This document shows positions 13,189 to 13,203 of a stretch of 13,203 nt of DNA, piece by piece. Both the position numbers and the translations under genes were made by a program. Position 1 is the stretch's first letter; every line of letters begins with the position of its first letter. The notes beneath the pieces are model-generated. The model was given only the letters and a program-made list of their open reading frames with translations. It was not told the DNA's origin and ran no database searches. The DNA comes from Pseudomonadota bacterium (GTDB taxonomy: Bacteria; Pseudomonadota; Alphaproteobacteria; Rhizobiales; Xanthobacteraceae): contig JAJYAH010000054.1 in assembly GCA_021779635.1 (NCBI GenBank), forward strand, positions 1 to 13,203, in the 5' to 3' direction.

Positions 13189-13203
13189 TTCATTCGGGGA
13201 GGC

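Noticed and set aside
1..13203. tRNA, rRNA, CRISPR array, insertion sequence or phage genes
   Set aside because: No cloverleaf, regularly spaced direct repeats, transposase or integrase motifs, or target-site duplications were seen on either strand.

Overview
The window looks like chromosome from an alphaproteobacterium of the Bradyrhizobium/Rhodopseudomonas group. It is GC-rich with G/C-ending codons, densely packed, and joined by many 4-base start/stop overlaps. The spacer at about 5603-5668 resembles a dispersed palindromic repeat I associate with Bradyrhizobium genomes. The lineage is inferred from these signs and from gene content, not from a marker gene. No RNA genes, insertion sequences, phage genes, CRISPR arrays or transcription factors are visible.

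Region 1 (28-3054) is a tryptophan-to-anthranilate module. kynU (kynureninase) is on the minus strand. It diverges from kynA (tryptophan 2,3-dioxygenase) and kynB (kynurenine formamidase), which overlap by four bases on the plus strand. The control region of about 350 bases between them has a promoter-like TTGACA element and two short dyads. No kynurenine 3-monooxygenase or anthranilate-degrading enzyme is present, so in this window the pathway stops at anthranilate plus alanine.

Region 2 (3213-6753, plus strand) encodes a NitT/TauT-type ABC importer: one ATPase and two different permeases, coupled by ATGA overlaps, with no substrate-binding protein in the window. A repeat-bearing spacer follows, and then a close relative of the 2,5-dihydroxypyridine 5,6-dioxygenase NicX with its Fe(II) ligand set conserved. 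Together they suggest uptake and ring cleavage of a pyridine-type compound, although the other nicotinate or picolinate pathway genes are absent.

Region 3 (6755-13059, minus strand) reads from right to left: a small cupin, an alpha/beta hydrolase, an acyl-CoA-dehydrogenase-like flavoprotein, an acyl-CoA synthetase, an octopine/nopaline-dehydrogenase-family oxidoreductase and a 3-hydroxyacyl-CoA-dehydrogenase-family oxidoreductase. From the hydrolase onward the genes overlap or nearly touch, so they are probably one transcript. The set has no enoyl-CoA hydratase or thiolase. The dehydrogenase-like flavoprotein lacks the usual catalytic glutamate motif. This is therefore not ordinary beta-oxidation, and it is the best candidate here for an undescribed catabolic or biosynthetic pathway. 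It runs convergently into the NicX-like gene with one base between the two stop codons.
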